A stretch of 6,842 nt of DNA from Balneolia bacterium (GTDB lineage: Bacteria; Bacteroidota; Rhodothermia; Balneolales; Cyclonatronaceae), in contig PXAI01000231.1 of NCBI GenBank assembly GCA_003567135.1, forward strand, positions 1 through 6,842, written 5' to 3'. Each line of letters begins with the position of its first letter. Position 1 is the first letter of the stretch. The notes below the pieces were generated by a model. That model had not been told where the DNA came from. It made no database searches and saw nothing but the letters and a program-made list of their open reading frames with translations. The position numbers and the translations under genes are program-made. Of this stretch, positions 1-6,778 are shown in pieces.

Positions 1-2447
1 ATTTCGAACCGATCGGCTTTAGTGAAGAACTTTCTGAACTTGATCCTGCAGAACTCGAAGATCTGTTTACAGGTCAGTATGATGGCGATAATCATACCAT
101 CAGTAATCTGAACATCGACCGAACCGGTTTTCACAGGGTTGGCCTGTTCGCAGTGCTGGCCGAAGGTTCAACGGTAAGCGATCTGAATCTTACTGATATA
201 ACCATATCTGCTGCCGAATACGCCGGCGGAATTTCAGGTGTGACATATGGAGCTATAACCAATGCGAGCGTTTCCGGAACGATTACCGTTTCGGAAGGCC
301 ACGCTGGGGGAATAGCCGGGTTTTTTGGCGATAATGGCCAAATAAGCGACTCATCGGCTGATATTGTCATCGCTGCCGGCAGTAAAGCCGGAGGCCTTGT
401 GGGATATGCCTCTTCATGCGATACGTTTACCCGAAATTTTGCAAGGGTGGATATCAGCGGTGCAGATCAGGTCGGCGGGATTGCGGGCAGGCTGAACTGT
501 GAAGCATCTCAAAATTACGCGGTCGGAACGCTCACAGCAGCTGATGATCTGGGAGGATTAGCTGGCTTCGCCGGTAGCGATGCCGTCATACTGAACTCCT
601 TCTTTGATGGTTTGCTTGATTTCGAGGGTAGTTCAGAAGATCAGTTTGGCGCAGCGGTAGGCCGGTCGGCAAATGCCACGCTCACTAATTCCTACGTTTC
701 AGCCAGTTTAACTGGATCAGAACCAAGGTTTTACTCAGGAGATCTAACCATAATTAATTCTTTCTGGGTTACTGAAAATGAAGACGTGCTCAATTCAGTG
801 GATCAATCCAGAACCATCCTCGAAATGAAGGATACCGATACATTCAGTGGCTGGGATTTATCCGGAATCTGGTCGGTTGACGAGGGCTTTACATTGCCCT
901 ATCTGGCCGATACGGGCCCATACCGGCTATTCGCCTATCAAACCGAAGGCCCGCGACGCTGGTATATGTATAGCTTCCCTGTTCAGGATGCCCGCTTGAA
1001 AGATCTGGCCTCATTTAACTTGATTCAGGGAATCACCGGAGGAAACGATTTTTACAACGATGAATTTCCTGATATGGATCTGGATGCGCAGGATCCAAAC
1101 TTTTTCGCATACCAGAGATCACCTGCGGAGACCTGGACATTACCGGATAACTTTGACTACGAACTCGAACAGGGAAGAGGATACATTTGGTTTCTGTTCA
1201 ACAACGACTTTGGCCCCAGCGTACCGCATCCGTTCAGCATGCTGCTCGGCGGGGATGTAACCGATGAAAACGTAACGCAGTCATTAAGTTCTGCAGACTG
1301 GAATCTGTTAGGGAATCCTTTCGGCCGCGAACTGGATCTGGGTGAGCTGGAATTTGCCGGAGGTAATCTCACGAGTAATACGGTTCAGTACTGGGATCCG
1401 GTAAACGCCACCTACGAGATCAGAAATATATCGGCCGGAGAAACAGTTCCTGCATGGAGAGGCTTTTTCGTTGAAAATAACGATGCCGATCTGGTTACGT
1501 TTGAGGATGCATCAGCAAGGCCATATCAGAATGCAGATCAGCAAATTGCGGATAATCAGACTCAGAGCAGATCCGCCGGATCAAGGCAGGTTGCTTCTTC
1601 GAAAAATCTGTCAGATATGAACACCGAAGCGCCATTATCGCTAAGGTTTAATCTTGAAGTGCAGGAAGAAGAAACCGGCGATATCTACGCCGATCGGGCG
1701 CTCTCATTTGTGATACACGAAAATGCCCACTCCGGCTGGGATATCTGGGATGCCCTGAAGCTCAGTCCGGTAAGCGATAGCTTTGTCTACATGGCCTTTG
1801 AAGGCAACAGAGACGACGATAACGTCTGGCAGGCGCAATACTCTCACGGAACTGAACTCGACGACATGATCGAAATCCCGGTAGGGCTTAACAGCCTGAA
1901 TCTCGAAGGATCAGCCGCGCTGAGTATCGATGGAACAGATCAGTTTCCGCCAGACTGGGGTTTCTATTTGGTAGATCATCAGACCGGAGAGTGGATTGAT
2001 CTGAAAGATCCGGCAGGATATGAGTTTTATCTTGAGCCGGGCGAATCTTCCCAAAAACCGAAAGATACCCTGACGGTTCCCGGAACAGTTCTCAGCTACG
2101 AAAAAAACGCTGATATTACCCGGTTCACTTTTGTGGTAAGCCCGACCGCGCTGAATACAGAAGGCGAAGAGGATGATCTGCCGGAAGTATTTGAACTGAG
2201 TCAGAATTACCCAAACCCGTTCAATCCAACCACGATTATCCCCTACGCTTTACCCGAAGCCGCGCAGGTACGAATCGACGTATTTAACGTTCTGGGGCAG
2301 CGGGTCGCGGTGCTGGTCAATGAGCATCAGCAGGCCGGCCGTCATCAGGTGCAGTTCGACGCCAGCCGTTTAGGCAGCGGAATGTATATTTACCGGATAC
2401 AAGCCGGCAGCTTCCACCAAACGAAAACGATGATGCTGGTGAAGTAA
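1..2447 (+). CDS. Large secreted T9SS protein with GLUG repeats and type A sorting domain (5' end missing)
   Basis: The reading frame is open from base 3 to the TAA at 2445-2447, giving 814 residues with no start in the window. The GTG at 153 is internal, because GLUG-like sequence (YDGDNHTISNLNI) lies in frame before it. Residues about 20-300 are glycine-rich GLUG-type repeats (GGISG, GGIAG, GGLVGYAS, GGLAGFAG). They close with the usual end of such blocks: a SFW segment, LEMKDTDTFSGWDLSGIW and then LPYL. Residues about 310-510 form a second domain with WNLLGNPF at 433-440 and a WRGFF segment, a pattern common in T9SS cargo. A polar Q/S-rich linker at about 510-540 leads to a further region that I do not recognise. 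The last 85 residues are the sorting domain (YPNPFNPTT, VFNVLGQ, GMYIYRI, MMLVK), which the T9SS normally uses to export and anchor proteins at the cell surface. GLUG repeats occur in adhesins and IgA-protease-like surface proteins, so adhesion is plausible but unproven. No enzyme active site is visible. Confidence 0.9.
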   Translation, partial: FEPIGFSEELSELDPAELEDLFTGQYDGDNHTISNLNIDRTGFHRVGLFAVLAEGSTVSDLNLTDITISAAEYAGGISGVTYGAITNASVSGTITVSEGHAGGIAGFFGDNGQISDSSADIVIAAGSKAGGLVGYASSCDTFTRNFARVDISGADQVGGIAGRLNCEASQNYAVGTLTAADDLGGLAGFAGSDAVILNSFFDGLLDFEGSSEDQFGAAVGRSANATLTNSYVSASLTGSEPRFYSGDLTIINSFWVTENEDVLNSVDQSRTILEMKDTDTFSGWDLSGIWSVDEGFTLPYLADTGPYRLFAYQTEGPRRWYMYSFPVQDARLKDLASFNLIQGITGGNDFYNDEFPDMDLDAQDPNFFAYQRSPAETWTLPDNFDYELEQGRGYIWFLFNNDFGPSVPHPFSMLLGGDVTDENVTQSLSSADWNLLGNPFGRELDLGELEFAGGNLTSNTVQYWDPVNATYEIRNISAGETVPAWRGFFVENNDADLVTFEDASARPYQNADQQIADNQTQSRSAGSRQVASSKNLSDMNTEAPLSLRFNLEVQEEETGDIYADRALSFVIHENAHSGWDIWDALKLSPVSDSFVYMAFEGNRDDDNVWQAQYSHGTELDDMIEIPVGLNSLNLEGSAALSIDGTDQFPPDWGFYLVDHQTGEWIDLKDPAGYEFYLEPGESSQKPKDTLTVPGTVLSYEKNADITRFTFVVSPTALNTEGEEDDLPEVFELSQNYPNPFNPTTIIPYALPEAAQVRIDVFNVLGQRVAVLVNEHQQAGRHQVQFDASRLGSGMYIYRIQAGSFHQTKTMMLVK

Positions 2448-2456
2448 ACTGGGTGA

Positions 2457-2578
2457 TTTAACCACAGAGGGTGCAGAGGAATGCGCAGAGTTACGCGGGG
2501 GAGGATAAGGTTTAACCGCGAAGAATAGGTCAAAACCATCTGCGAAACTCTGCGTAAAACTCCGTTAACTCTGCGGTT
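2457..2578. repeat. Imperfect inverted repeat with 10-nt-phased CAGAG cores
   Basis: The left arm (2460-2496) begins AACCACAGAG and the right arm (2542-2578) ends CTCTGCGGTT. Aligned without gaps, one arm against the reverse complement of the other, 26 of 37 positions match. Two mismatches are G-T wobbles, so 28 of 37 could pair in RNA transcribed from the plus strand. Within the arms, C-A/G-GAG cores recur every 9-10 nt (2465-2469, 2474-2478, 2485-2490). A third partial copy (TTTAACCGCGAAGAA) starts at 2511 and repeats the TTTAACC that precedes the left arm at 2457. The element fills nearly all the space between the convergent T9SS-protein and dioxygenase genes. From memory it resembles dispersed 'accacagag' intergenic repeats seen in many environmental bacterial genomes. 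No terminal T-run supports a terminator role. Confidence 0.7.
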
Positions 2579-2593
2579 CCAATATCCTCCTAA

Positions 2594-3382
2594 TCAAAGC
2601 TTAGCCCTTATCGCCCATAAATCGGGAAAAATAGCATGCCCCGTGGTTTTTTTGAGGTATCCGACGCCGTCGGAGCCTCCGGTTCCTTTTTTAGTGCCGA
2701 TGGTGCGTTCTACCATCTTTACGTGGCGGTAGCGCCATTCCTGCAGGCCTTCATCGAAATCGACCATCAGTTCGCTTAGCAGCGCGGCTTCGGGATCGTT
2801 GTTCATCACATCAACCAGCACGTTTTGATTGTGTTCGCTTGGCTCGTAAATGATGCCGTGTTCATTCACACGCTCGGGCATTCGAATGTCATGTCCGCGC
2901 CTGAATAAAAATTCGCAAAATGCTTCCCACAAAATCTGTTCACCCATTCTGCTTTTTATTTTTTCGTATGCTTCAGGATTATTTTTATGCGCTTCGAGCA
3001 TCAGGCCGAAACGGAGCCCGCACAGGATTTCCAGTTCGCGGAATTGTACAGACTGAAATCCGCTGGCGCTGTCGAGAAACTTCCGGAAGCTGTTGAAGGA
3101 GAGGGGTGTCATCGTTTCGAGAATATCAATCTGGCCAACCAGCGTTTTCATGATCGTTAGAATCCGCCGCATGGTTTTCATGCTGTTCCAGGTTTCGCCG
3201 TTGTTCATCTGCGTTTTCAGCAATCCCATCTCGTGCAAAATCTGCTTGAACCAAAGCTCATAGGTTTGATGAATTATAATGAAGAGCATTTCATCATGCT
3301 CCGGCGGATCAGATTTGCGTATCTGGAGGTTCAGGAGTTCATCAACTTTGAGGTAGTTTGTATAGGTAACTGACTTGGACAT
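2594..3382 (-). CDS. kynA: Tryptophan 2,3-dioxygenase
   Basis: This cytosolic heme enzyme opens the indole ring of L-tryptophan with O2 to give N-formylkynurenine, the first step of the kynurenine pathway for tryptophan breakdown or NAD synthesis. The 262-residue product matches the family along its whole length. HDEMLFIIIHQTYELWFK (29-46) contains the active-site His38 and the substrate-pocket Phe34. FNSFR (96-100) carries Arg100, which should bind the substrate carboxylate; the position that is Tyr113 in the Xanthomonas enzyme is Phe96 here, as in animal enzymes. SGFQS (107-111) follows. WRYRH (216-220) supplies the proximal heme ligand His220, and GTGGSDGVGYL (233-243) is the substrate-ammonium loop. 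I chose the ATG at 3382. The frame continues upstream to a TTG at 3469, but those 29 residues look like translated leader. No clear Shine-Dalgarno sequence is present. No kynurenine formamidase, monooxygenase or kynureninase gene is adjacent, so it appears monocistronic. It converges on the T9SS gene across the inverted repeat. Confidence 0.97.
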   Translation of the reverse strand: MSKSVTYTNYLKVDELLNLQIRKSDPPEHDEMLFIIIHQTYELWFKQILHEMGLLKTQMNNGETWNSMKTMRRILTIMKTLVGQIDILETMTPLSFNSFRKFLDSASGFQSVQFRELEILCGLRFGLMLEAHKNNPEAYEKIKSRMGEQILWEAFCEFLFRRGHDIRMPERVNEHGIIYEPSEHNQNVLVDVMNNDPEAALLSELMVDFDEGLQEWRYRHVKMVERTIGTKKGTGGSDGVGYLKKTTGHAIFPDLWAIRAKL

Positions 3383-3510
3383 AAAGGATACTTGGTTTTG
3401 CAGATTACAGTCAGGGTTAATATAAATGAATCGGACGTCTGAAACATTGAGGTTTTTCGGGATGATCAATAGCTGGTAAAAAAAACTAGTGTAATTGTTT
3501 TTTCAGCCAT

Positions 3511-3538
3511 GTAGGGACAGGGCATGTCCTGTCCCTAC
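3511..3538. repeat. Near-perfect 28-nt palindrome
   Basis: The arms GTAGGGACAGG and CCTGTCCCTAC are exact 11-nt inverted copies around the centre GCATGT. Across the 28 bases, only the symmetric pair at positions 12 and 17 breaks full palindromy, and that pair is a G-T wobble in plus-strand RNA. Neither side has a run of T, so it does not look like an intrinsic terminator. Palindromes of this 'GTAGGGACAGG' type resemble dispersed REP-like intergenic repeats of other bacteria. That is a recollection, and copy number cannot be judged from this window. Confidence 0.7.
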
Positions 3539-3630
3539 GGTATTGAATTTATTTGTCTTATATCGGATCAGAACCCGGCGCATACACATATAAGGTAACG
3601 AACGCATTTCTGAGAAAATCGTTTAGCCAT

Positions 3631-3664
3631 AAAAAAAGCCCGGTTCGATAAAATCAAACCGGGC
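3631..3664 (-). terminator. Rho-independent terminator of the HTTM-like operon
   Basis: Read on the minus strand, an 11-bp stem with one mismatch (GCCCGGTTTGA ... TCGAACCGGGC) closes a 5-nt loop (TTTTA) and is followed immediately by seven T residues (3637 down to 3631). It lies about 25 nt after the stop codon at 3690. It should end transcription from the two-gene membrane operon and insulate the dioxygenase gene downstream. Confidence 0.92.
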
Positions 3665-3689
3665 CGGTGCAGTCGAATCAAAAGGTCTG

Positions 3690-4592
3690 TCAGGCGAACC
3701 GTTTACTGAAACGGTACACAAAATTCATCGAGCGGGCTCGGGCCAGCCCGTAATCAATCAGCTTATCCCAGCGGTATCCCATTAAAATGAGCTGGGCGAC
3801 AAATGCATCAAACCGGATGTTCATCGTCATTGTAATACCAATGTGCATCCCGATAATCAGGGTAATGACCAGCGACCGGTATTTTTTGTACCACATCGCC
3901 ACGCCAATCAACTCGGTTATCCAGCCGATCAGCAGGATTATCGTTGCAATCCACACAAAATCAAAGGCGAGCGTTTGAAGGAAATTGGGCGCCCAGTCGC
4001 CGGTACGGGAAATGATATCCACGCTTTTTTCCGACATCCACATCCATAAATGGCGTCCGTCGGCCCACGTAATTCCGGTTCCTATCAGCTTGCTGAACGC
4101 GGCAGAGGTATATCCCAATCCGGCAAAGAAATACATGAAACCGAGCGAGAAACGGCGGATTCTAAGCTGCTCGTTAAAGCAAACGTGCGCTATGGCGAAG
4201 CCGAGGAAGGTCATTCCGATGAGGTTGGCGCTGTGCGGAATTTCACCGAGCGTAAACCGCGTAACGTGCTGCCAGTGGAACAGAAGCATCGCAACAGAGT
4301 AGGTGATCTTCGGGGATATCCTGAAAAAACCGGCAACAGCAAGCACGGTAATAATCACCGCATTCCAGATGGGCAGCGAGCTGTCGAACATGAACGAGGG
4401 ATCGATATAAACAGCAAGGCCGAGTGGCAATACGACTTCGCTGATGCGCTCGATATACAACCCCCAGTACCAGGTGAGGTGAATCACATAGCCGATGATG
4501 AACGCTTCGAAAAGCTTGTAGAAAATTACTTCACCTTCGGTTTCCGGTTTATCGTAATCAAATAAGTTTTGGGCAAGATTTTGTAAAAACAT
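3690..4592 (-). CDS. Multi-pass membrane protein, HTTM / vitamin K-dependent carboxylase-like
   Basis: The 300-residue product has about six to seven hydrophobic segments, the clearest near residues 28-45, 52-64, 77-91, 124-140, 150-166, 209-232 and 240-272. Polar N- and C-terminal ends flank them (a DKPETEGE stretch near the start, a basic RFSKRFA tail). Its best signature is FFAGLGYTSAAFSKLIGTG followed by ITWADGRHLW around residues 155-183. This resembles the 'AG.KKL...W..G' segment of vitamin K-dependent gamma-carboxylase, where the lysine is the catalytic base, and of bacterial HTTM proteins. A later GMHIGITMTM segment also fits HTTM proteins. Substrate and reaction are unknown, and DoxX-like membrane proteins are an alternative. 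The ATG at 4592 has a possible weak ribosome site (GGA about 5 nt upstream). A TTG codon lies directly before it. The gene starts 10 nt after the stop of the YPMFS-motif gene, so the two are surely cotranscribed, and a strong terminator follows it. The HTTM assignment rests on motif resemblance only. Confidence 0.65.
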   Translation of the reverse strand: MFLQNLAQNLFDYDKPETEGEVIFYKLFEAFIIGYVIHLTWYWGLYIERISEVVLPLGLAVYIDPSFMFDSSLPIWNAVIITVLAVAGFFRISPKITYSVAMLLFHWQHVTRFTLGEIPHSANLIGMTFLGFAIAHVCFNEQLRIRRFSLGFMYFFAGLGYTSAAFSKLIGTGITWADGRHLWMWMSEKSVDIISRTGDWAPNFLQTLAFDFVWIATIILLIGWITELIGVAMWYKKYRSLVITLIIGMHIGITMTMNIRFDAFVAQLILMGYRWDKLIDYGLARARSMNFVYRFSKRFA

Positions 4593-4602
4593 CAATTCCG
4601 GA

Positions 4603-5079
4603 TTATTGGTGATCAGTAAGTTTGAAGTTCCCCTCAGGCGTGAACAGGATAAATGGCACTACTTCGATAATAATTTCATTATCAGGCTGGATGATCCCGT
4701 TCGCCTTCATTACAAGCAGATCGTGTTCTGCAATCATATCCTCCCCAAACATGGTTCGCAGCGCCTGTTTTCGCTCAGCAGTCCATTCTTCCGTTTTTGA
4801 TACAAAATTTGAAAAGTCGATGGTATCAATCCCATGAGCTCCAAGCGGTACCGGCTCGCCCGGCAGCTCCCGGATGGAAGTAACTTGCGAGAATTTATCG
4901 ATATCTTCCTGGCGAACATCCCGAACGAGTGCGCGCGTCCATGGGTTGGCACCCTGCGAAAACATCGGATAGATGCTCAGCGGCCAGAACTCACCCTCGT
5001 GGGTGGCAACAAGACCGCCGTAAATCAGGAAGGTGATTAATATTATTTTGAGGGATTTTAAGCGGAGAATTTGTGACAT
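4603..5079 (-). CDS. Small membrane-anchored protein with WPLSIYPMFS motif, function unknown
   Basis: This 158-residue protein has a basic start (MSQILRLKSLK), one hydrophobic segment at about residues 11-25 that serves as a signal anchor or uncleaved signal peptide, and a polar domain of about 130 residues that is probably periplasmic. Just after the membrane segment comes THEGEFWPLSIYPMFS (26-41), an aromatic and proline-rich motif that looks conserved, although I cannot assign it to a named family. The rest is mixed alpha/beta by composition and shows no catalytic motif or cysteine pair. I chose the ATG at 5079. A TTG at 5121 would add 14 residues with no support. No Shine-Dalgarno is present: the bases just before the start are an AT-dinucleotide run. 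It is the first gene of an operon with the HTTM-like gene 10 nt downstream, so it may be a partner or accessory subunit of that protein. Confidence 0.8.
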   Translation of the reverse strand: MSQILRLKSLKIILITFLIYGGLVATHEGEFWPLSIYPMFSQGANPWTRALVRDVRQEDIDKFSQVTSIRELPGEPVPLGAHGIDTIDFSNFVSKTEEWTAERKQALRTMFGEDMIAEHDLLVMKANGIIQPDNEIIIEVVPFILFTPEGNFKLTDHQ

Positions 5080-5251
5080 AATATATATATTGATTCCGAT
5101 AATGAGATCGAAAATTATCAAGCGTTCAAATTACGGAATTATCCTAATATGATTGTAATCTGATTGAAAAAATCGTTGATGAACATTCGGATTTTATTAC
5201 GCTCTGAACGTACAAATAAGTAGTTGCAACCGGAAATATTATCATAACTTC
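5080..5251. other. Divergent intergenic region with start-proximal promoters for both sides
   Basis: This 172-nt AT-rich gap separates the minus-strand membrane operon from the plus-strand Wzi-like gene, so both promoters should lie here. On the minus strand TAATTTG (centred near 5132) is one base short of the Bacteroidota -7 consensus TAnnTTTG. It has no convincing -33 partner. An alternating AT run (5081-5090) directly precedes the start codon at 5079. On the plus strand TAACTTCG at 5245 is a one-mismatch -7 box but overlaps the start codon, so it is doubtful. I see no operator palindrome. Confidence 0.4.
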
Positions 5252-6712
5252 GTGAGTTTTATCAGAGCAGGATTTATTAAAACTATTCTGACTTCAGCCG
5301 GGATGGGATTTCTTATGCTCTGTTTCCTCACAGATTTTTCACGTTCACAATTCTCTCATCAGGCCGGTGTATCTTTTTATGGAGCGGGCTCGTCGGCCGG
5401 ACAGCTTCCGTTTTTTACGCACACGCAACGCGAGGGCCGTTTCGGGCAGGGGAATGGTTTCTTTTTTCTTGGTTCAGTATATGGGAAATCCACCAGCTCC
5501 TTATCAGAACGATTTGATCTTGAGCTTGGCTATGAAGGCGTTTTACGGCAGGACAGCCGCACAAATGTATTCCTGCACAGCGCCTATATCAGGCTGCATA
5601 CCGATCGGTATTTTGTTTACGGGGGATTGATGCCCGAGACTATCGGCTACGTTTATGAGCCGCTTTCAACGGGCTCGATGCTGTGGAGCCGGAACGCAAA
5701 GCCTATCCCCAAAGCAGGAATTCAGTTTCACTATCGTCCGGTGCCGTTTACGCGCGGATTTCTCGAATATAAAGCGCATCTGGCGCACGGGATGTTGTTC
5801 GATGAACGCTACACCAGCCAGCCTCAGCTTCACGAGAAAAGCTTATATTTGAGATTGGGCGGCGATACTCCGTTCTCATTTCATACCGGGCTTGTGCATT
5901 ACGGGATGTACGGTGGAAATACGCCCGGTTTCGGTCAAAACCCCGCAGGTTTGACCGATTATTTTCGTGTTTTCTTTATGATTGAAGGCGACCCGGATGA
6001 AGCCATGGAAAATGAGGATTATGCGCTGGGCGATCATCTTGGTGCATGGGATTTTGGGCTTCGCGTGAATACCGGGGAATTCGAACTGTTTGCCTATCGG
6101 CAGTTTATCATCGAAACGGGAAAAGAACTGCTTTTTAATACGCTTCAGGATGGGCTGCTCGGATTGGGCATCTCCAGAAATGAAGGCGGACGCCTGCTTG
6201 ACGGCGCACTTTTTGAATATCTCGATACCCGGTATCAGCTCGGCCCGTTTCGTCCGGCCGTGGTTCCGGGATTCAGCGGCCAGAAAAGTTATTATGATCA
6301 CTTTATCTATCAAACCGGCTGGACACATCAGCAGCGTATTATCGGAAACCCGCTGATTACAGGATATCCCGACGGCGGCGTGCTGAACAACAACAATAAA
6401 ATCGGGAATAACAAAGTTCAGGCCTGGCATTTTGGCCTCCACGGAACCACGCAGGAAAACGGAACTTACAAGCTGAAGTTTACGCGAAGCAGAAATTACG
6501 GTACCTACCGCGATAAACAGTTTTTCGCTCAGGAGGGAGGAGATTACCTATTCCAGAACGGCCTCGAACAATATTCGCTCTATCTGGAATTCACGTTTCC
6601 TCTGGCCGGTCCGCAGAACATAGATATCATGGGCGCGCTGTCATTCGACTGGGGAGAAATGTATCCGCATAATTCATCTTTACTGATTGGTATGAACTGG
6701 CGTATATTTTAG
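5252..6712 (+). CDS. Outer-membrane beta-barrel of the Wzi capsule-assembly family
   Basis: The 486-residue protein begins with a signal peptide: basic MSFIRAGFIK, a hydrophobic core at about residues 11-27, then a small/polar region ending near SRSQ, with cleavage likely near residue 33. The mature part alternates aromatic and polar residues in many short strands, as outer-membrane barrels do, and the chain ends in phenylalanine (NWRIF), the usual barrel-assembly signal. Around 323-332 (YLDTRYQLGP) and 347-370 (YYDHFIYQTGWTHQQRIIGN) it resembles Bacteroidota Wzi-like proteins. Escherichia coli Wzi helps attach capsular polysaccharide to the outer surface; here a role in capsule or exopolysaccharide handling is inferred, and a general porin-like role is possible. 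The start is a GTG without a Shine-Dalgarno sequence. No ATG lies upstream in frame before the stop at 5180-5182. The next Met codon (5303) would remove the basic n-region of the signal peptide, so GTG is preferred. It is divergent from the membrane operon. Confidence 0.8.
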   Translation: MSFIRAGFIKTILTSAGMGFLMLCFLTDFSRSQFSHQAGVSFYGAGSSAGQLPFFTHTQREGRFGQGNGFFFLGSVYGKSTSSLSERFDLELGYEGVLRQDSRTNVFLHSAYIRLHTDRYFVYGGLMPETIGYVYEPLSTGSMLWSRNAKPIPKAGIQFHYRPVPFTRGFLEYKAHLAHGMLFDERYTSQPQLHEKSLYLRLGGDTPFSFHTGLVHYGMYGGNTPGFGQNPAGLTDYFRVFFMIEGDPDEAMENEDYALGDHLGAWDFGLRVNTGEFELFAYRQFIIETGKELLFNTLQDGLLGLGISRNEGGRLLDGALFEYLDTRYQLGPFRPAVVPGFSGQKSYYDHFIYQTGWTHQQRIIGNPLITGYPDGGVLNNNNKIGNNKVQAWHFGLHGTTQENGTYKLKFTRSRNYGTYRDKQFFAQEGGDYLFQNGLEQYSLYLEFTFPLAGPQNIDIMGALSFDWGEMYPHNSSLLIGMNWRIF

Positions 6713-6738
6713 CCAAATAAATCACAGTGAAATTAGAA

Positions 6739-6746
6739 TATATTTG
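6739..6746 (+). promoter_or_regulatory. Possible Bacteroidota-type -7 promoter element
   Basis: TATATTTG matches the Bacteroidota sigma-factor -7 consensus TAnnTTTG exactly. It lies 33 nt before the ATG of the truncated gene at 6779, which would leave a leader of about 25 nt. No TTG-type -33 element is found at the expected distance, and the region is AT-rich, so a chance match is possible. Confidence 0.3.
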
Positions 6747-6778
6747 TTTTGTTTGTGGCCATCTGTAATTCCTGACTG

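Larger units (their letters stand above)
3383..3689. other. 307-nt intergenic region between the dioxygenase gene and the membrane operon
   Basis: This gap should hold the promoter of the minus-strand dioxygenase gene in roughly 3383-3500, but I found no match to the Bacteroidota -7 box (TAnnTTTG) on that strand. It also contains a near-perfect palindrome (3511-3538) and the terminator of the upstream minus-strand operon (3631-3664). The stretch 3539-3630 has no recognisable gene or signal, and I see no convincing small ORF in the gap. Confidence 0.7.

Noticed and set aside
153..155. GTG as the start of the T9SS protein
   Set aside because: The frame stays open upstream to the window edge and encodes continuous GLUG-like sequence, so the real start lies outside the window.
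3383..3469. 29-residue N-terminal extension of the dioxygenase from a TTG codon
   Set aside because: The start codon is TTG, the residues have no family resemblance, and the ATG at 3382 gives a protein that begins just before the conserved Y.NYL region.
3511..3538. Palindrome as an intrinsic terminator
   Set aside because: There is no T-run after the hairpin on either strand, and no gene ends close to it.
4050..4565. 171-codon plus-strand open frame antisense to the HTTM-like gene
   Set aside because: The translation is highly charged and low in hydrophobic residues, as expected for the complement of a membrane-protein gene. The opposite strand has clear membrane segments, operon spacing and a terminator.
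5245..5252. TAACTTCG as the promoter -7 box of the Wzi-like gene
   Set aside because: It overlaps the GTG start codon. The transcript would then begin inside the signal-peptide sequence, and the next Met codon would lose the basic n-region.
5876..6442. 188-codon minus-strand open frame inside the Wzi-like gene
   Set aside because: It lies wholly antisense to a well-supported beta-barrel gene and its translation has no domain-like features.
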